In this document: positions 8,651 to 16,887 of the stretch, in pieces
Position numbering within the stretch: position 1 is the stretch's first letter
Layout: each line of letters begins with the position of its first letter
Source of the DNA: Nitrososphaerota archaeon
Lineage (GTDB): Archaea > Thermoproteota > Nitrososphaeria_A > Caldarchaeales > Wolframiiraptoraceae
Direction: 5' to 3'
DNA: 36,319 nucleotides
Assembly (NCBI GenBank): GCA_021163925.1
Contig: JAGGTD010000062.1
Coordinates: 1 to 36,319, forward strand
The notes under the pieces: generated by a model
The model's database searches: none
The model's input: only the letters and a program-made list of their open reading frames with translations
Told to the model about the DNA's origin: nothing
Position numbers and translations under genes: made by a program

Positions 8651-8727
8651 CTCCTAAACAGTTCTGAGTCATCAATTTAAGAGGTTATCGCTCGATCGAG
8701 GGCGGTAAATCCATGAGATTCTTTTCG

Positions 8728-9504
8728 TCAGACCTCGATCACATCTAAATCCGAGGGGATATAAACTAATCCGCCCGACGCCCTTCTCAAAGACTCTCTT
8801 AAGCTCTGGACTCTTCCCTCCATCTCGGGATAGAGGTGAACCGCTACCGTGATCCTCGGCCTGATTCTAGAGACGATCTCGATAAGCTCCTCATCGGATG
8901 TATGTTTCCCGAGCTTCCGGCCGCTTGGATAAGAGCATTCATGAATCAATACATCCACGTCCTCCGCCAGCCTGATCAATCTCTCATCGGGCACTGTGTC
9001 TCCAGAGTAGACGAGATCGATTCCATCAACCCTAATCCTATATGCGACGCCGTTAAAGTGTTCGACTGGGACAGATCTTATCTCGAGCCTCTCATCGGCG
9101 GCCACAACTCCATCCCAGCACTCGTGGAGCCGAATATCTCTCAGAACATCGAGATTCATTAGATAGCTTAGGAATCTATTCTTGAGCAGTAGGTCTTCGA
9201 TGAAGTCATTCAACCCCCTTGGGCCATAAATGTCGAGAGGCTCTTTAAATCTTCCATAACTTTTCCGGCTTAAACCCCTCATCTTAAGGAATGGTAGCAG
9301 ATCTGAGACGTGGTCTATGTGGAAGTGTGTGATAAGAATCCTGTTTATAGTCTCCAAGTCATACCCAATCCTCTTCAACTTCTCGATCGTCCCGGGTCCT
9401 ATGTCGAGCAGGATTCCCCCCAAGCTTGTCTCCAGTAGGATGGATGATCCAAACCTTTCCCTAGTTGGGATTATCGTTCCAGCTCCCAAGACTATTATCC
9501 TCAA
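8728..9504 (-). CDS. RNase Z-like metallo-beta-lactamase hydrolase
   Basis: A 258-aa metallo-beta-lactamase-fold protein resembling tRNase Z: GAGTIIPTRERFGSS, LLDIGPGTIEKL, the zinc motif THFHIDHVSD, YSGDT, and a second-domain histidine in VAVHLYPEME. The family processes tRNA 3' ends, but this protein is shorter than typical RNase Z (about 300 aa), so a related hydrolase is equally possible. The start is TTG 9504, one base after the stop of the coiled-coil gene, so it is the last gene of the crenactin operon and probably translationally coupled to it. Confidence 0.8.
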   Translation of the reverse strand: MRIIVLGAGTIIPTRERFGSSILLETSLGGILLDIGPGTIEKLKRIGYDLETINRILITHFHIDHVSDLLPFLKMRGLSRKSYGRFKEPLDIYGPRGLNDFIEDLLLKNRFLSYLMNLDVLRDIRLHECWDGVVAADERLEIRSVPVEHFNGVAYRIRVDGIDLVYSGDTVPDERLIRLAEDVDVLIHECSYPSGRKLGKHTSDEELIEIVSRIRPRITVAVHLYPEMEGRVQSLRESLRRASGGLVYIPSDLDVIEV

Positions 9505-9505
9505 C

Positions 9506-10186
9506 TCACTCTCTCCTCGACAAGATATCTATCCATGGATTATCGACGAGATATGATGGAAGCCTCTTGGAACTCGGTTTAACCCGCTCCTCGATTTTGG
9601 GAGTTTCACGAACCCTTACCTCAACCTTTGAAGATCTCTGCTCGATCCTATTCACTCTGATCTCAAGACTTCTCTGCGCACGCTCAAGTCTATCGAGCCT
9701 CGCCTCAAGCTCCTCAAGCATCCTAAGGATTCTCCCGATATCGGATCTAATCCTAACGATCTCCTCGACGCCGACGGCTTTCTCCTCCATCACTGTATTG
9801 GAGCTTTTCACGACCTCAACCCTCTCGGAGAACCTTGGGGGAACCACTTCCTCAGCACCCATCATATCATAGACTATCAGTCCTAGGCCATGCATGGATA
9901 GGACTCCATCGTCCACAGCTCTTCTAAACCTTCTCGGGATGGCTATCGCGACCCCACTATATCTCTCTCTAAGCTTCTCGGCTTGGAGGAGGGCGTCGTG
10001 GATCGCTCCGTGAACCATTAAGGTGTCTTCATCTAGGATGTTTACGGCTAGCTCGCGTCTCCCATCAGATAATACTATTCTACTCGATGCTCCTAGGATC
10101 CCCTCCTCCCTTCTCTCGACCTCATAGAATCCCTCCTCCTCGTAGATCGCGGCCACCAAGTCTTCGGGCTTAAACCTCCTATGCAA
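9506..10186 (-). CDS. Crenactin-operon coiled-coil protein, candidate actin regulator
   Basis: I do not recognise a named family. The protein (226 aa from TTG 10186) has an N-terminal alpha/beta region (1-105) whose pattern FYEVERREEG, HDALLQAEKL, GVAIAIPRRF and GLGLIVYD resembles degenerate restriction-endonuclease-like folds. Residues about 141-185 form a heptad coiled coil (IGRILRMLEELEARL and following). A charged linker then leads to a short C-terminal peptide, RLPSYLVDNPWIDILSRRE. TTG 10186 lies ten bases after GGAGGGG and overlaps the crenactin end by 8 bases; an ATG at 10225 without such a site would overlap by 47. The layout recalls arcadin-2, whose C-terminal segment binds crenactin, but homology is unproven. 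Confidence 0.85.
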   Translation of the reverse strand: MHRRFKPEDLVAAIYEEEGFYEVERREEGILGASSRIVLSDGRRELAVNILDEDTLMVHGAIHDALLQAEKLRERYSGVAIAIPRRFRRAVDDGVLSMHGLGLIVYDMMGAEEVVPPRFSERVEVVKSSNTVMEEKAVGVEEIVRIRSDIGRILRMLEELEARLDRLERAQRSLEIRVNRIEQRSSKVEVRVRETPKIEERVKPSSKRLPSYLVDNPWIDILSRRE

Positions 10187-11447
10187 GGTATAGCCACCCC
10201 TCCATCCTATTCCAATTCCACTCATAGTCTATTGGAACCGCGTATCCATAGACTATACATCCTCTCCAGACCGAGAATCTAGGCTCCTCGGTTATCCTCA
10301 CCTCTACATCCTCTATCCCTTTCTCGTGGAGCATTGATGAGAGTTTCAGGTCTGAGGTCACCGCAACCTCCTTGAGGTCTTCTGGAACCCTCCAGCCGAA
10401 GTTTCCGCCTGAGAGGAGGATCTTCGAGTATAGGTGTGGTTGAAGCTCTATCGGACACTTCTCAACTGATTCTATGATGGCGTCGGCCATGTCCATCATC
10501 CCGTAGAAGAATGTGTCTCCGATCTTTATGTCGCTGGGCTTCGGCATCCCCCTCGCGAAGTAGCTTTGGAAGATCTCGTGATTCGGGTTAAAGACATATT
10601 CCCCGACTAGGAACCTAGTCCATGAATGCTCCCCCAAGTCTATCACTATCCTAGTTCCCGGGATCTTTAGGCGGCCGTGAACCTTCTCGGGATTAGCCTT
10701 GGCATAATCTATTGCAGAGTCTAGGTCTCTTGGAAGCAGTCCGAGCTCCTCCTTAACCCTCCTAACGAGACTCTCCTCCTTGGCTAGATCGCCGTATCCA
10801 GCGTCCTTCAAGATCTCGGCCATGAGAGTGTTAGCGGAGCCCCCACCCCTATTCAGGGCCAGAACCGCGTCCCTTATCGGATACATGGAGATAGGGCAGA
10901 TCTGGCTATTTCCATGGCCTGATTCGACGACCACGCATGTCGGTATCTTGTGAGCTATCGCGACCGCGAGGGGCTGTGGGATTATCGTCGCCGCCTTGAC
11001 GAGAGTTCTCTCCTCATTCATCTTCTTGAAGATCTCGAAGAACTTTTCATACATGTATCTCGGCGCGACCATCGATACGCTGGCCACGAGATAGAATCCA
11101 TCGAACTCCTCATCCCTTGGGGCGAATGACTCTAATGCATATCTGGTCAATTCTTCGACGACCCTCCAAGCCCTCCAATCATCCTTTCCGATCACCCCAT
11201 TCTTCATAGGATAAACCATCCTCTCGGCTAGGCTCTTCCTAGACTCCAAGAATAGTGGGAGCTCCTTTCCAACTATTATCTCCCTCCTGATATCCATGAG
11301 CCTCGACATCAGCGACTCCTTATCCACGAAGTATCCCCTATTCTCGACGACCTCTGGGGTCTCTCCTAGAGTTATCGGGCCATACTTGAAGTCGCTCGTC
11401 CCATAATCTATCCCGAATACGTGTTCGCGCTTATACTCCTCGCTCAT
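10179..11447 (-). CDS. Crenactin (archaeal actin homologue)
   Basis: A 422-aa actin-fold protein. The nucleotide-binding motifs are in order: phosphate-1 FGIDYGTSDFKYGP (11-24), phosphate-2 VVVESGHGNSQICPIS (from 172) and the adenosine motif LLSGGNFGW near the C terminus. The close agreement with crenactin, including ALNRGGGSAN, FLVGEYVFNPNHEI, VWRGCIVYGYAVP and the DYEWNWNRMEGWL end, separates it from MreB, ParM, Hsp70 and plasmid actins. Crenactins form double-helical filaments and are thought to act in cell shape. ATG 11447 overlaps the upstream stop as ATGA with GGTGG just before it; GTG 11456 is an alternative. It is the second gene of a four-gene operon. Confidence 0.92.
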   Translation of the reverse strand: MSEEYKREHVFGIDYGTSDFKYGPITLGETPEVVENRGYFVDKESLMSRLMDIRREIIVGKELPLFLESRKSLAERMVYPMKNGVIGKDDWRAWRVVEELTRYALESFAPRDEEFDGFYLVASVSMVAPRYMYEKFFEIFKKMNEERTLVKAATIIPQPLAVAIAHKIPTCVVVESGHGNSQICPISMYPIRDAVLALNRGGGSANTLMAEILKDAGYGDLAKEESLVRRVKEELGLLPRDLDSAIDYAKANPEKVHGRLKIPGTRIVIDLGEHSWTRFLVGEYVFNPNHEIFQSYFARGMPKPSDIKIGDTFFYGMMDMADAIIESVEKCPIELQPHLYSKILLSGGNFGWRVPEDLKEVAVTSDLKLSSMLHEKGIEDVEVRITEEPRFSVWRGCIVYGYAVPIDYEWNWNRMEGWLYLA

Positions 11448-11980
11448 CTCCCCCACCCCATTATCCTGGATAGGATTGATGATTTAGGGGCTCCGCAAAG
11501 CTTCTCATGAACCTTCAAAACCGCGCCCCTCGAGACCTCAGCCCATCCAACCCTATATGAGATCGTCAAGGCTTTATGCGAGGGATACGCCGAGACCTTG
11601 AGATCTACCCCAGATAACTTGATCTCGAAGACTCTTTTCTCCTCAAACATCACCCCAAGGGCTTCCGCGACTTTTCTCGCCTCATCACCCCTAAAGTTAT
11701 AATAGATGTCGATATACCAGCAGTCCCTAATTATCGATCTAACGAGGTCTTCGAGATGCTTAGACTTCTTCAGGCTTAGGCTTAGCATGAACTCATCTCT
11801 ACTCGGGTTTAGGCCTAAGAGCTTGACGATGGATCCATCGAGCTCCGCGATCCTCCCCTCAACCCTCCAGCCTTCTGGGAGAAGCTTGCTGAATAGCTCC
11901 TCATCTCTAACCTCAGCCCTATCCCTGAGCTTGCAGACCAGTCTAAGCTTGTTGACGGGGTTGTTCACGTTCCTATCCAC
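11444..11980 (-). CDS. Unknown 178-aa protein, first gene of the crenactin operon
   Basis: I do not recognise this protein. It is soluble and mixed alpha/beta (LRLVCKLRDRAEVRDEELF, RIAELDGSIVKLLG, KVSAYPSHKALTISYRVGW), without visible catalytic motif, signal peptide or membrane segment. It ends in ATGA overlap with crenactin, so the two are translationally coupled. This suggests a crenactin partner, but none of the arcadin family signatures I know are evident. The start is GTG 11980, about 30 bases from a strong TATA-like box. Several internal GTG codons could be used instead. Confidence 0.82.
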   Translation of the reverse strand: MDRNVNNPVNKLRLVCKLRDRAEVRDEELFSKLLPEGWRVEGRIAELDGSIVKLLGLNPSRDEFMLSLSLKKSKHLEDLVRSIIRDCWYIDIYYNFRGDEARKVAEALGVMFEEKRVFEIKLSGVDLKVSAYPSHKALTISYRVGWAEVSRGAVLKVHEKLCGAPKSSILSRIMGWGR

Positions 11981-12005
11981 TAGCTAAAATACTTGGCGTC
12001 GATCC

Positions 12006-12015
12006 ATATATTTTT
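12006..12015 (-). promoter_or_regulatory. TATA-like box of the crenactin operon
   Basis: On the minus strand the sequence is AAAAATATAT, centred 30 bases before the GTG start at 11980. It is the only strong TATA-like element ahead of the four genes, which supports transcription as one unit. It is divergent from the aEF-2 promoter region. Confidence 0.5.
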
Positions 12016-12107
12016 GAGAGTTGGCTGAAAGTGAAGCACCGTGCTCAAGACACAATCTTTATTAGAGGATTTTTAGAGCTGAATTCGGAGCCTGAAAGTG
12101 AGTAGCT

Positions 12108-14297
12108 ATGCCTAGGGTTAAGAGAATAGCTGAGGTTTTAGACATCCTAAGGCAGAAGGATCAGATAAGGAACATAGGGATAATCGCCCACGTCGATCAC
12201 GGGAAGACGACCACAACCGACAGCCTCCTAGCCGCAGCGGGGCTTCTCTCACCGACCCTGGCTGGGAAGGCATTAGCCCTAGACTATCTTGAGGAGGAGC
12301 AGCAGAGGCAGATGACGATCAAGGCCGCCAACATCTCCCTATACTATGAGATGAATGGAAAGCCATACGTGATAAACCTGATAGACACTCCAGGCCACGT
12401 GGACTTCAGTGGGAGGGTTACGAGAGCTCTTAGAGCGATAGATGGGGCGGTCGTGGTCGTTGACGCAGTTGAGGGGGTCATGACCCAGACCGAGACCGTC
12501 GTTAGGCAGGCTTTAGAGGAGAGGGTTAAGCCAGTCCTATACATAAATAAGATCGATAGGCTGATCAAGGAGCTTAGGCTTACTCCGGAGAAGATTCAGG
12601 AAACCTTGGTCAGAATCGTGATGGACATCAATAGGCTCATCGAGATGTACGCCGAGCCCCAGTATAAACAGAAGTGGAAGGTGAGCTTCCAGGATGGCAG
12701 CGTCGCGATCGGGAGCGCGAAGGATAGGTGGGGCTTCACGGTTCCACAGGCTCAGAAGAGGGGGATAAAGTTCAAGGACGTGATGAACGCCTTCGTCAAC
12801 AACGATATCGATTGGCTTAGGGAGAACGCCCCACTCCATGAAGCTATCCTAGAGATGGTGATAAACCATCACCCACCGCCCCACGTAGCCCAGAGATATA
12901 GGATTCCGAAGATCTGGACCGGAGATATTGAGAGCGAGGTTGGGCAGGCGATGGTGAACTGCGACGAGAATGGGCCTATAGTCATGGTAGTGACCGAGGT
13001 CAAGGTCGATCCACAGGCAGGGGTCGTCGCGACCGGGAGATTGTTCAGCGGAACGGTCAAGGAGGGGGACATACTCCAGATAGTTGGGAGGAATATCAAG
13101 AAGAGGGTTCAGCAAGTAACGGTCTACATGGGTCCGAATAGGGAGATAGTTGGAATGCTCCCAGCCGGAAACATCCCAGCCCTACTCGGGATAGAGGAGG
13201 CTAGAGCTGGAGACACCCTCTCAACCGTCGATCTAGTCCCATTCGAGTCCCTACACTACGTCTCAGAGCCCGTCGTCACGATCTCCGTCGAGCCAAAGCA
13301 TAGTAGGGATCTACCGAAGCTCGTCGACTTCTTGAATAAGCTCTCGATAGAGGATCCAACCCTAGTCACGACCGTTAGGCCCGAGACTGGGGAGTATCTG
13401 ATCAGCGGGATGGGGACACTCCACCTAGAGATCGCCTTGACCTGGATAGCGAAGGCTGGGATAGAGGTTGTCGCGAGCAAGCCCATAATACTATACAGGG
13501 AGACCATATCGAAGCGTGGAAAGGTCTTCGAGGGCAAGTCCCCGAACAGGCATAATAGGATCTACATCCAAGTAGAGCCACTTGAAGAGGAGATAATCCA
13601 GCTCATAAGGAGGGGTGAATTGTTCAATGAGATGGATAGGAAGCAGATAGCGAGGATTCTGAGAGACCATGGATGGGATGCGGACATGGCGAGAAACGTC
13701 TGGATGATAGATCCAAAGGGAAACATACTCGTAGACATGACCAAGGGAGCCCAATACCTACAGGAGTCAAAGGCGCTGATAATAGCCGGATTCCAAGATG
13801 TGATGGAGAGGGGTCCCTTGGCGGAGGAGGCCATGAGGGGTGTTAAGGCTATCCTCGTAAACGTCGAGCTACACGAAGACCCGGTTCACCGAGGCTATGC
13901 TCAGATAGTTCCAGCGACTAGGAGAACCCTCTATGCGAGCATCCTAAGCGCCGATCCAATCCTACTCGAACCAATCTTAAAGATCGAGGCGAAGGTTCCG
14001 CCTGAGCTCATGGGAGCCGTCACATCGGTCATAACGAGCAAGCGTGGAAAGATCTTGAACATCACCCAGCAAGAATACGTCACAGTTGTGTCGGGCGAGA
14101 TACCGGCGGCCGAGACCTTCGATCTAAGCGAGGCCATGAGGAGCGCGACCATGGGCAAGGCGTTCTGGGCAACCGAGTTCTCAGCTTGGAAGCCTGTCCC
14201 AGCGTCCCTGAGAGACAAGGTCATTCAAGAGATTAGGAAGAGGAAGGGACTACCTCCGAGGATCCCCCAGATATCGGACTTCGTCGAGATTCGTTAA
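12108..14297 (+). CDS. fusA: Translation elongation factor aEF-2
   Basis: The 729-aa GTPase drives ribosomal translocation. G1 is AHVDHGKTT, G3 DTPGH and G4 NKID, followed by the EF-2 domains II to V; the length is normal for archaea. Histidine 594, in EDPVHRGYAQIVPATRR, is the expected diphthamide-modified residue at the domain IV tip. The residue after HRG is tyrosine, whereas proline or glycine is more common, so the loop is slightly divergent. The ATG at 12108 follows a TATA-like ATTTTTAG (12069-12076) and a GTGAG, so a short leader with a ribosome site is likely. It is divergent from the crenactin operon. Confidence 0.98.
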   Translation: MPRVKRIAEVLDILRQKDQIRNIGIIAHVDHGKTTTTDSLLAAAGLLSPTLAGKALALDYLEEEQQRQMTIKAANISLYYEMNGKPYVINLIDTPGHVDFSGRVTRALRAIDGAVVVVDAVEGVMTQTETVVRQALEERVKPVLYINKIDRLIKELRLTPEKIQETLVRIVMDINRLIEMYAEPQYKQKWKVSFQDGSVAIGSAKDRWGFTVPQAQKRGIKFKDVMNAFVNNDIDWLRENAPLHEAILEMVINHHPPPHVAQRYRIPKIWTGDIESEVGQAMVNCDENGPIVMVVTEVKVDPQAGVVATGRLFSGTVKEGDILQIVGRNIKKRVQQVTVYMGPNREIVGMLPAGNIPALLGIEEARAGDTLSTVDLVPFESLHYVSEPVVTISVEPKHSRDLPKLVDFLNKLSIEDPTLVTTVRPETGEYLISGMGTLHLEIALTWIAKAGIEVVASKPIILYRETISKRGKVFEGKSPNRHNRIYIQVEPLEEEIIQLIRRGELFNEMDRKQIARILRDHGWDADMARNVWMIDPKGNILVDMTKGAQYLQESKALIIAGFQDVMERGPLAEEAMRGVKAILVNVELHEDPVHRGYAQIVPATRRTLYASILSADPILLEPILKIEAKVPPELMGAVTSVITSKRGKILNITQQEYVTVVSGEIPAAETFDLSEAMRSATMGKAFWATEFSAWKPVPASLRDKVIQEIRKRKGLPPRIPQISDFVEIR

Positions 14298-14307
14298 GCA
14301 TCCAAGG

Positions 14308-15609
14308 CTACGCCACCACATATCTCCTCAAGGTCTTCTTGTAAGCGATTATCCCGATTAGATAGGATATTGTGGCGGCCGCCAAGACCTTTAAGAACGT
14401 TGGCATGAGCTCGGCTGCGGTGGCTCCATAGACGAGGGCCGACCTCATCCCATCTATCGCCCAAGTCGCTGGAAATATGTCCGCCAAGAACTTCATCCAG
14501 GTCGGTAGCCACGACTTCGGGAACCAGATCCCCGCTATGAATGCAAGCATAAGCCCTAGGACGACGCTCAGATTCGACGCGCTCTCAGTCGTTCTCGCGA
14601 TGAGGGATAGGATCATGCCTATTCCGATTACCATTATCGAGACGAGGATTAAGAGTATTATCGCGAGCCAGTGGGCTGGGTTCATGGGATTCCAAATTAT
14701 CTTCGCCCCACATGGATAAACTCCTAGGATTACTATGATCGCCGACATGATCCCAAGAGTTATGAGACCTGAGAGAGTCTTCCCGACAAGCATATCGGTT
14801 GAGGTGGCAGGGGATGCTAGGATCCTCCTGAGAGTTCCAGCCTCCTTCTCCCTAACGGCCATGGTCGAACCGATGATCAGACCCGAATATAGTAGGCTCA
14901 TCCCAATCGCCCCAAAGGTATACCAGCCTAAGATCGACGATCTCTCGACGAAAGCTTTCGGCTTAACATCTTGAAAGCTGACGTTTATCGGGGAGGCGAG
15001 GCCTATCATCCAATCCCTCATGAAATCCAACCAACTCCTATTCCCAGCGACGGGGATCGTTAGGTTCTTCGGCATATACTTCTCCGAGTAGATCTCGATA
15101 TACCTCAATGTCTCGTTAACCTTCCTCATCGAAATCCCATTATTCAAGCCTTGAATGAAGCCCCTAAGGATCGACTCCGCTATCTGGGCTGATTGCAGGC
15201 TCCTCGCGCCAACATACACTTTCAATCTCGCCTGACCGAAGATAATGTTCTCCCCAAATCCCTCTGGTATCGTGAATCCGCCGTCGAGCCTACCCCTCCT
15301 AATGTCTTCGAGCATGGGGGTCTCGTTTTCATAGACCTTAACTTGGAAGAGCTTAGCACCCTTATACTCGGACTCGTTTAGGATCTGGATGAGGGTCGTC
15401 CCATTAAAGGGGGATGTGGATCCAACGTCATAGTTCACGACCCCAACCTTCAAGGTCATGGGCTGACCTGTTGCCGGCGGGACAAAGACGTAAGCAGTCA
15501 TCAGTAGCCAGATGGCGGGCCACGCGATTATCCAGAAGATGCTCGCCTTACTCCTAAAGGTGAGCTTGAGCTCCTTGACTATGAACGCCTTTATCGCGCT
15601 CCACATCAT
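14308..15609 (-). CDS. ABC-2 type exporter permease
   Basis: A 433-aa membrane protein with one N-terminal transmembrane helix (IFWIIAWPAIWLLMTAYVF), an extracytoplasmic domain of about 170 residues, and five C-terminal helices. VREKEAGTLRRILASP between helices two and three is the typical ABC-2 coupling segment. This is the NatB/DrrB-type architecture with a large outer loop. Its ATG overlaps the TGA of the ATPase gene (ATGA), so the two subunits are translationally coupled. Substrate is unknown; drugs, lipids, ions or polymers are all possible. It converges on aEF-2 with ten bases between stops. Confidence 0.92.
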   Translation of the reverse strand: MMWSAIKAFIVKELKLTFRSKASIFWIIAWPAIWLLMTAYVFVPPATGQPMTLKVGVVNYDVGSTSPFNGTTLIQILNESEYKGAKLFQVKVYENETPMLEDIRRGRLDGGFTIPEGFGENIIFGQARLKVYVGARSLQSAQIAESILRGFIQGLNNGISMRKVNETLRYIEIYSEKYMPKNLTIPVAGNRSWLDFMRDWMIGLASPINVSFQDVKPKAFVERSSILGWYTFGAIGMSLLYSGLIIGSTMAVREKEAGTLRRILASPATSTDMLVGKTLSGLITLGIMSAIIVILGVYPCGAKIIWNPMNPAHWLAIILLILVSIMVIGIGMILSLIARTTESASNLSVVLGLMLAFIAGIWFPKSWLPTWMKFLADIFPATWAIDGMRSALVYGATAAELMPTFLKVLAAATISYLIGIIAYKKTLRRYVVA

Positions 15610-16556
15610 CCCTCGATCAGCCTCCTACCAGTCAATCTGAGGAAGACATCCTCGAGGGTCGGAGTGGTTATCTTCAAGGTCTTCAGCCCAACTCCCATCC
15701 TCACCAGCTCTGAGACAATTTTAGGAGCTACAATGTCCGGGTCATCTACATGAACTCTCAACTCACCATTCCTACACATCACCCTACCTTCAGACGCATA
15801 TGGTTTAACCTCCTCGATCATGGCTTCGGGATCGGTGGCCGGCTTAGAGAGTTCTACGTCTATCACGGCCTTGGGCCCATAGCGATTCTTTAGGTCCTCT
15901 GGAGAGCCCTCAGCAACTACTTTTCCCAAATCCATTATCGCAACCCTATCGGATAATTCATCCGCTTCCTCCATGTAATGGGTTGCTAGGATTATCGTCT
16001 TTCCCTCCTCCTTAAGCCTGAGTATAGACTCCCAGACAGACCTCCTGATCCTCGGATCCATACCGGTCGTCGGCTCGTCGAGTAAGAGGAGCTCTGGCTC
16101 GCCGATCAATGTGATGGCGAAGCTAAGCCTCTTCTTCATCCCACCCGAATAGGTCTTAACCTTTCTGCTGGCATATTCGCCTAACCCCATCTGATCGAGT
16201 AGCTCCCTACACCTCTGCTTCACATGGCCTCCGCTCAGCCCATGGAGTCCAGCGTAGAACATCATGTTCTCCAAGCCCGTTAAATTATCATAGACTATCG
16301 GCTCTTGGGGACAGTAGCCGACCCTCCCCCTCGTCTTAGGATCGAGGGCATTTAATCCATCAATCGAGATTTCGCCGGAGTCGGGCTCCAAGATCCCCGC
16401 TATCATGCTTAGGAGGGTTGTCTTCCCAGCCCCATTAGGTCCAAGCAGGCCATAAATCTCACCCCTATGAACCTTGAAGCTCACCCCATCCACCGCAACC
16501 CTATCCCCAAACCTCTTAGACACATCCCTAACCATCAAGCAGACATCGACGCCCAT
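15606..16556 (-). CDS. ABC transporter ATPase (DrrA/NatA type)
   Basis: ATP-binding subunit of the exporter. It has Walker A GPNGAGKTTLLS, the Q-loop in CPQEP, signature YSGGMKKRLSFA, Walker B LLLLDEPTTGMDP and switch histidine ILATHYMEEAD. A C-terminal domain of about 90 residues (LEDVFLRLTGR) is typical of DrrA-like proteins. I start at ATG 16556 (316 aa, MGVDVCLMVRDVSKRFG) because a TATA-like GGTTAAATATG lies 30 bases upstream. The longer frame from GTG 16601 would place that box within the coding region. Confidence 0.93.
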   Translation of the reverse strand: MGVDVCLMVRDVSKRFGDRVAVDGVSFKVHRGEIYGLLGPNGAGKTTLLSMIAGILEPDSGEISIDGLNALDPKTRGRVGYCPQEPIVYDNLTGLENMMFYAGLHGLSGGHVKQRCRELLDQMGLGEYASRKVKTYSGGMKKRLSFAITLIGEPELLLLDEPTTGMDPRIRRSVWESILRLKEEGKTIILATHYMEEADELSDRVAIMDLGKVVAEGSPEDLKNRYGPKAVIDVELSKPATDPEAMIEEVKPYASEGRVMCRNGELRVHVDDPDIVAPKIVSELVRMGVGLKTLKITTPTLEDVFLRLTGRRLIEG

Positions 16557-16582
16557 CTCAATAGATGGGTCTCCAGCGACAC

Positions 16583-16593
16583 CATATTTAACC
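16583..16593 (-). promoter_or_regulatory. TATA-like box of the ABC exporter operon
   Basis: GGTTAAATATG on the minus strand is centred about 32 bases before ATG 16556 and fits a leaderless message. Confidence 0.45.
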
Positions 16594-16662
16594 TTGAGCA
16601 CATAACTCTACAAAAACATCCACACATCCCACAGGCTTGAGACCTAGAAAATCATCAACTCT

Positions 16663-16775
16663 AAAAGAGCGGATAGGCTTCACGGCCAATCCAACATCAG
16701 CTGAATAAACGATCCATCTGCAAGATCCGCCAACCGATTCGTTTCCCCTTTCTGGGCTTAGGCGCCTACTCTTTT
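16663..16775. repeat. Long-range inverted repeat, possible structured RNA or control element
   Basis: AAAAGAG (16663-16669) followed by AGGC (16675-16678) pairs with GCCT (16764-16767) and CTCTTTT (16769-16775), giving a two-part stem around about 85 bases. The interior also ends in the perfect palindrome AGGCGCCT (16760-16767). It lies in the 400-base gap between the ABC operon start (16556) and the next coding region. I could not match it to a known RNA family; a DNA-level control site is also possible. Confidence 0.3.
16730..16756. other. Sequence resembling an archaeal origin recognition box
   Basis: Read on the minus strand, CCCAGAAAGGGGAAACGAAT contains GGAAACGAA and an upstream CCAG, which resemble the core of archaeal ORB elements (CCAGTGGAAACGAA). 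Only one such copy is seen in the gap and the spacing differs by two or three bases, so this is a weak match. Confidence 0.2.
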
Positions 16776-16810
16776 AAGGTCTGATGGCCCACACCTCCAC
16801 CCACGCCCGC

Positions 16811-16832
16811 TAATCCCCTCTCCGCGGGATTA
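16811..16832. repeat. Inverted repeat 1, TAATCCC / GGGATTA
   Basis: Seven-base perfect arms TAATCCC (16811-16817) and GGGATTA (16826-16832) are separated by eight bases. The same arm sequence recurs in the larger inverted repeat that follows, making four copies of TAATCCC in alternating orientation within 75 bases. Confidence 0.6.
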
Positions 16833-16843
16833 CCCACCCCCTC

Positions 16844-16886
16844 AATAATCCCATACTCATGGAATTGCATTTCCGATGGGATTATT
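16844..16886. repeat. Inverted repeat 2, 11-base arms containing TAATCCC
   Basis: AATAATCCCAT (16844-16854) is the exact reverse complement of ATGGGATTATT (16876-16886). Inside the 21-base spacer a second, short pair GGAA/TTCC adds to the symmetry. It ends one base before the next repeat family. Either a protein-binding operator or a hairpin in RNA would fit. Confidence 0.65.
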
Positions 16887-16887
16887 T

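Noticed and set aside
10179-11447. MreB, ParM or Hsp70 assignment for the actin-fold protein
   Set aside because: Crenactin-like segments such as VVESGHGNSQICPIS and the DYEWNWNRMEGWL end are missing from those families, and no substrate-binding Hsp70 domain is present.
14294-14512. Small minus-strand frame between aEF-2 and the ABC permease
   Set aside because: It lies over the 3' end of the permease in another frame; the permease has clear membrane segments down to its stop.
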